NCBI RefSeq assembly: GCF_004801405.1
Contig: NZ_SSOB01000037.1
Location: 21,921-85,920, forward strand
DNA length: 64,000 nt
Source: Cohnella fermenti
GTDB lineage: Bacteria > Bacillota > Bacilli > Paenibacillales > Paenibacillaceae
Direction: 5' to 3'
Shown: piece by piece, positions 60,664 to 64,000 of the stretch
Layout of the letters: every line of letters starts with the position of its first letter
Numbering within the stretch: the first letter of the stretch is position 1
Notes under the pieces: generated by a model
What the model saw: only the letters and a program-made list of their open reading frames with translations
What the model was told of the DNA's origin: nothing
Databases searched by the model: none
Translations under genes and position numbers: made by a program

Positions 60664-60753
60664 ATGAGTTACCCAGTTGGTGGCATGGGAACGGCTGCTT
60701 TCGCGCTTGTTCTGTTCATCCTGCTCGTCATCATCCTGAAGGCCGGCTATTGA
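60664..60753 (+). CDS. YjcZ-family sporulation micro-protein
   Basis: A 29-residue hydrophobic peptide that begins MSYPVGGMGTAAFALVLF and continues as one membrane helix ending KAGY. It matches the YjcZ/SscA type of small sporulation proteins, which have a short polar Gly-rich start and a single helix and are made in the mother cell or spore coat of Bacillus relatives. The start is an ATG at 60664 with GGTGG about 12 bases upstream, a weak site. An intrinsic terminator follows at 60784. No sigma-E/K type promoter could be assigned with confidence. Confidence 0.8.
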   Translation: MSYPVGGMGTAAFALVLFILLVIILKAGY

Positions 60754-60783
60754 TTCGCAGAATCTAGCCCGACCTTATCTCCC

Positions 60784-60817
60784 GCTCTTCTCGCCTCATG
60801 GCGCGAAGGGCTTTTTT
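60784..60817 (+). terminator. Intrinsic terminator after the YjcZ-type gene
   Basis: GCTCTTCTCGCC (60784-60795) pairs with GGCGCGAAGGGC (60800-60811) across a TCAT loop, with one mismatch and one wobble, followed by six T. Confidence 0.88.
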
Positions 60818-60933
60818 ACATTTTCGACTCCATATGGGAAAATACGATTAGAAAAGCGAGATGGAGAGGCCGGTTCGTCCGTTCCCGTCATCTTCGCTTC
60901 CCGAATATTCGGTTACTCTAGGAGGATTATTCC

Positions 60934-61662
60934 GTGACCCGTTGGTTGAAGCCGATTCTTTATCTTCTCCTGTCCGTCTTCTTGACCCGATTGATTCCGT
61001 TCTCTTCGTTCTTCCGCAATCTGGACACGATGGTCCACGAGTTCTCTCATGCCGTCATGGCTCTTGTCCTGTCGGGCGATGTGCAGCGAGTCGAACTGCA
61101 TGCCGACCACAGCGGAGTTACCTACTTCCGCCTCGCCTCCTCGTGGAGCCATCTGCCCATCGCTCTCGCCGGCTACATAGGGGCGTCGCTGTTCGCGCTG
61201 CTGCTGTTCCGGCTGCAGGCTTCGGGCAAGCAGAAGCTCGGCTTGATTCTGATGTCGGGCATCGCGGCGCTGCTGCTCATTCTCTATGTGCATTCGGGCT
61301 TCGGCGTGTACTGGCTTATCGGCTTCCTCGCGCTGAATATTCTGGCGCTCTGCCTGAAGAAGCAGGAGTGGCTCCGCAACGGCTATTACGGGCTGCTCGC
61401 GTTCCTGACGCTCGAGGAGTCGGCGATGGGGCCGGTCACGCTCGTGCTGAACTCGCTCGACAATTCGCGCAGCGCCGGCGATGCCTACTCGCTGCAGGAG
61501 ATTACCGGCCTCCCGGCGCTGCTCTGGTCGATCGTCTTCTTGCTGGTCGCCCTCGCTTGCGTAAGCCGCTCGCTGCAGCTGTTCGCCGGAAGCCCGAGCA
61601 GACCGAGCGCACGGCGTTCGAAGGGCTCGGGGATTTGGTCCCGGCAGCGAATGGACATATAA
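60934..61662 (+). CDS. M50-family (site-2-protease-like) membrane metalloprotease homologue
   Basis: A 242-residue polytopic membrane protein. The zinc motif HEFSH lies in TMVHEFSHAVMALVLSG near residue 36, between two hydrophobic segments, as in M50B-type proteins. Further helices follow (ALAGYIGASLFALLLF, ILMSGIAALLLILYVHSG, YGLLAFLTLEES). A downstream D-x-x-P-type second motif is not obvious; SLDNSRSAGDA near 187 may hold the third ligand. GTG at 60934 has AGGAGG eight bases upstream. The asparaginase gene follows by 43 bases. Substrate unknown. Confidence 0.8.
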   Translation: MTRWLKPILYLLLSVFLTRLIPFSSFFRNLDTMVHEFSHAVMALVLSGDVQRVELHADHSGVTYFRLASSWSHLPIALAGYIGASLFALLLFRLQASGKQKLGLILMSGIAALLLILYVHSGFGVYWLIGFLALNILALCLKKQEWLRNGYYGLLAFLTLEESAMGPVTLVLNSLDNSRSAGDAYSLQEITGLPALLWSIVFLLVALACVSRSLQLFAGSPSRPSARRSKGSGIWSRQRMDI

Positions 61663-61705
61663 TAAGCCGGTCGGGATCGCAGAAAGTTAACGGAGGGAAT
61701 TCGGC

Positions 61706-62677
61706 ATGAGCACGATTAAGTTGCTTACGACGGGCGGCACGATTGCGATGTCGCACGATGCGAATACGGGCAAGGTGGACCGCCCGACGAACGAGGTTCT
61801 AACCGGCTGGCTGAAGGGGACAATCGAGGTCGTCTCCGAGGACGTATGCAACAAGTCGAGCCCGCAGATGACCTTGGTCGAGCTTGGGGCGCTGCTGCGT
61901 GCGGTCAAGAGCAGCCTCGCGGACCCGAAGATCGACGGCGTTGTCGTCACTCATGGAACCGATACGCTGGAGGAGACGGCTTACTTCCTCGATCTGCAGC
62001 TTCCGCCGGGCAAGCCGGTTGTCGTCACCGGCGCGATGAAGGCATCCAACGAGGCCGGAACCGACGGGCCGGCGAACCTGATGAACGCCGTCCGCGCGGC
62101 TGCTTGCGCGGATTCCCGCTCGCGGGGCGTGCTCGTCGTCATGCAGGACGAGATCCATGCGGCGCGTTACGTGACGAAGATGCACACGTCCAGCCTTCAC
62201 GCCTTCCGCTCGCCGGAATCGGGACCGCTTGGCTGGGTGCGGGGGGAGAAGGCGGAGTACCGCTTCTCGCTCGAGCCCGCTGCGTGCTATCCGGACGCCG
62301 ACGTGTCGTCCTTAAGCTCCGTCTTCCTGATCAAGGCGGTGCTCGATATGGGAGCGGAATGGCTGGACTTCGCGCTGGAGCGCGGAGCGCGGGGAATTGT
62401 CCTTGAGGCGTTCGGGCAAGGCAACGTGCCTCCCGCCCTGCTGCCCGGCATCCGGAGGGCGATTGCGGCTGGCGTGCCGGTCGTGCTCGTCAGCCGCTGC
62501 GCAGGCGGCGAGCCGCAAGGCACGTACGGCTACGAGGGCGGAGGCGCCATGCTCCGCGAGCTCGGCGTCGTCTTCGCCCGCGAGCTGAGCGGGCCGAAGG
62601 CTCGCCTCAAGCTCGCGGCGCTGCTCTCGCTGCACGCGGACGCGGCGAAGGTGCGGGCCGCGTTCGAGCGGCCCTAA
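61706..62677 (+). CDS. ansA: L-asparaginase, type I
   Basis: A 323-residue enzyme that hydrolyses asparagine to aspartate and ammonia in the cytoplasm. The first active-site motif is LLTTGGTIAMS (catalytic Thr near residue 9), the second is GVVVTHGTDTLEETAY (Thr-Asp pair near 81-84), and the third GAMKASNEAGTDGPANL carries the Lys. There is no signal peptide. GGAGGG precedes the ATG at 61706. It is followed by a phased dyad array. Length and motifs are typical of the family. Confidence 0.93.
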   Translation: MSTIKLLTTGGTIAMSHDANTGKVDRPTNEVLTGWLKGTIEVVSEDVCNKSSPQMTLVELGALLRAVKSSLADPKIDGVVVTHGTDTLEETAYFLDLQLPPGKPVVVTGAMKASNEAGTDGPANLMNAVRAAACADSRSRGVLVVMQDEIHAARYVTKMHTSSLHAFRSPESGPLGWVRGEKAEYRFSLEPAACYPDADVSSLSSVFLIKAVLDMGAEWLDFALERGARGIVLEAFGQGNVPPALLPGIRRAIAAGVPVVLVSRCAGGEPQGTYGYEGGGAMLRELGVVFARELSGPKARLKLAALLSLHADAAKVRAAFERP

Positions 62678-62698
62678 TCTCCTCCAGCATGCGATTTT

Positions 62699-62868
62699 AT
62701 GTGATTTTTCACATTCATCAGCTTGAATCGGAGGGGATCGAGGCATTTTATGTGATTTTTCGCATACATTCAGCGCCTCGAGCCGAAATCTCCTCCACGA
62801 ATGTGATTTTTCGCATATAATCGGACAAAGTAGCTGTTCTCGGGCAGCACCAATGTGATTTTTCACAT
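62699..62868 (+). repeat. Phased dyad array, locus 4 (four near-perfect dyads)
   Basis: Units start at 62699, 62750, 62801 and 62853 (steps 51, 51, 52). The first and fourth are exactly ATGTGATTTTTCACAT; the second and third read ATGTGATTTTTCGCAT. This is the best-kept copy and gives the family consensus. It begins 22 bases after the asparaginase stop and fills most of the gap to the convergent gene end at 62988. Nothing else was seen in the gap. Confidence 0.92.
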
Positions 62869-62987
62869 AAAAACTCGGAAGCCATCGGCATCGACGGCTT
62901 CCGTTACTAGAGGAGACCTATGCCCATTACTCAACCTGCTTGACGTACAAGAGACCTTGAAAGGCACAAAGCCAATCAAGGTATGAA

Positions 62988-63464
62988 TTACGGTAGAGTA
63001 GGCATATAAGGTCGTTTGTTTTCTAACTCAAACCATACCTCAATATGCTTACACAGAAAAGGGATGTCTTCTATTGCCTGCTCACAAAAGGATTCGTAGT
63101 TATCTCCTAAAATCCCCTTCAAGTTATAGCTCTCGGAAAATTCATCACTTAGCTTTGCGTCATGTACCTTCAGGGGTTCAATTATATAATTCTTATGACG
63201 TGTATCAGCACTAACATGTATACACCATTGAAGTTTGCCATGAAACGCATTGATGCAATCTTCTAATTCAGTGTATATTTCATTCTGATTATGGAATCTA
63301 AAATAAAAGCCTGCCGGACGTTCAAAAATATTTTTAGGGTCATACATTGATGTTCTGTTCCATTCAAATGACCCTAGTTTTGCAATGGTATAAGCCATTA
63401 ATTCAGGATACTCTACTTCGTCATTTTCCATTAAATAAATATTTTTAGATGGCACTTTTCTCAC
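62988..63464 (-). CDS. Hypothetical protein, probable immunity protein
   Basis: A 158-residue soluble protein rich in Glu, Tyr, Phe and Asn (ELMAYTIAKLGSFEWNRTS, FYFRFHNQNEIYTELEDCI), with no signal peptide. No family is recognised. Its gene follows the toxin C-terminus directly with no intervening base between stop and start, its DNA is clearly AT-richer than the rest of the window, and its size is right, so it is probably the immunity protein for that toxin. Both features are typical of horizontally exchanged toxin-immunity cassettes. Confidence 0.6.
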   Translation of the reverse strand: MRKVPSKNIYLMENDEVEYPELMAYTIAKLGSFEWNRTSMYDPKNIFERPAGFYFRFHNQNEIYTELEDCINAFHGKLQWCIHVSADTRHKNYIIEPLKVHDAKLSDEFSESYNLKGILGDNYESFCEQAIEDIPFLCKHIEVWFELENKRPYMPTLP

Positions 63465-64000
63465 CTACTTCAATATTTGAGTACTTACAGAAACATTTCC
63501 ATCATTTAATTTTTTAATCGAGTTCATGTATTCATCGATTGGAACTGGTCGGTTGCTAAAGCGGGGGTCATATACATATTTACCATCAAAGTAGACCGTA
63601 TGATAATCGAAAATCTTCGTTTCTCCATACTCTGTAACGTTTATTGTGCCATATTTTGTTGAGGACTTTATAGTTATTATTTCTCCTTTGCCTCCAGCCG
63701 CATATGCTAAATCCTCGGCTATTTCGGAACAATCATAAGCTAAATTCGATTCATATTTTGCGGCGTTGGAGGACATTGCATTAACTACCGATTTATTCCC
63801 GACAACTGTTTCTGCACCCTCAACCGCCGCCCCCCCACTCTTCCCGGCCACCGACAGGTCGTCGATCAAGCCATCGGCTTTAACCGCCGCCGACTCCGCC
63901 TTCTCGGCCGCCGTTGCGGTCTTGGCCCCTGCGCCCAGAGGAATCAGCAGCTCCAGCAGCTTCTCCGTCCCGAATCCTATCATCTCGGCTTTCCGGTTCG
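63465..64000 (-). CDS. Polymorphic toxin, C-terminal part, cut by window edge
   Basis: The reading frame is open to the right edge, so the ATG at 63983 is probably internal. The first 80 visible codons are GC-rich and Ala/Gly/Val-rich, like the linker of a long toxin. From about 63800 down the composition turns AT-rich and a new domain begins: ESNLAYDCSEIAEDLAYAAG, then FDYHTVYFDGKYVYDPRFS and PIDEYMNSIKKL. The Cys, the His in YHTV and the Asp in YDPR are spaced like the triad of papain-fold toxins (protease or deamidase). The immunity candidate is encoded directly downstream. Confidence 0.7.
   Translation of the reverse strand, partial: NRKAEMIGFGTEKLLELLIPLGAGAKTATAAEKAESAAVKADGLIDDLSVAGKSGGAAVEGAETVVGNKSVVNAMSSNAAKYESNLAYDCSEIAEDLAYAAGGKGEIITIKSSTKYGTINVTEYGETKIFDYHTVYFDGKYVYDPRFSNRPVPIDEYMNSIKKLNDGNVSVSTQILK

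Overview
The window is GC-rich (impression about 60%) and looks like a Bacillota genome of the Paenibacillaceae (Paenibacillus/Cohnella type). Support: strong Shine-Dalgarno sites, a GlpP antiterminator, a YjcZ-type sporulation micro-protein, Lpl-type sugar importers with YesM/YesN two-component regulators, a Btr-like regulator with Fur boxes, and a Gram-positive style Tad/Flp pilus operon. No tRNA, rRNA, CRISPR array or prophage was seen.

Layout. 1-3191 (+): the end of a solute-binding protein, a HAD phosphatase, a metallophosphoesterase and glpP, probably a glycerol-phosphate or phosphodiester group. 3329-14042 (-): a ten-gene tad operon (tadZ, tadA, tadB, tadC, flp, TadE-like, TadG-like, TadE-like, prepilin peptidase, FHA protein) with a promoter and a terminator-like hairpin in its leader. 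14229-17010: mobile-element debris, namely a deleted IS4-type element, a broken sigma-factor gene and two decayed IS1380-type transposases. 17292-25193 (mostly -): a hybrid 7TM histidine kinase with a BTAD-type response regulator, two GNAT-like proteins flanking a 26-codon gene, and an ABC exporter with a C-terminal cyclic-nucleotide-binding-like domain. 25544-26785: a secreted Ycf48-like propeller.

27272-47961 (-): a polysaccharide utilisation locus, with YesM kinase and YesN regulator, a solute-binding protein, two permeases, a 1703-residue secreted GH99-like protein, a GH78 rhamnosidase-like enzyme, a TIM-barrel-like protein, an SGNH hydrolase and an unassigned 823-residue protein. 48762-53168 (-): an SPFH/NfeD membrane pair, then an iron-siderophore binding protein and a Btr-like regulator, each with a Fur box. 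53616-59303: a second sugar group (Gfo/Idh dehydrogenase, sugar isomerase-like protein, GH4 glycosidase, two AraC regulators). 59489-62677 (+): a J-like membrane protein, the YjcZ peptide, an M50-like protease and an asparaginase. The right edge is AT-richer and holds the C-terminus of a polymorphic toxin and a probable immunity protein.

The strongest unexplained signal is a family of intergenic arrays at four places (2280-2501, 26958-27128, 48405-48574, 62699-62868). Each carries 4-5 copies of a 16-bp dyad resembling ATGTGATTTTTCACAT at a strict 51-52 bp period, about five turns of the helix. The second candidate is the 26-codon gene at 22408, which has its own promoter, ribosome binding site and terminator.
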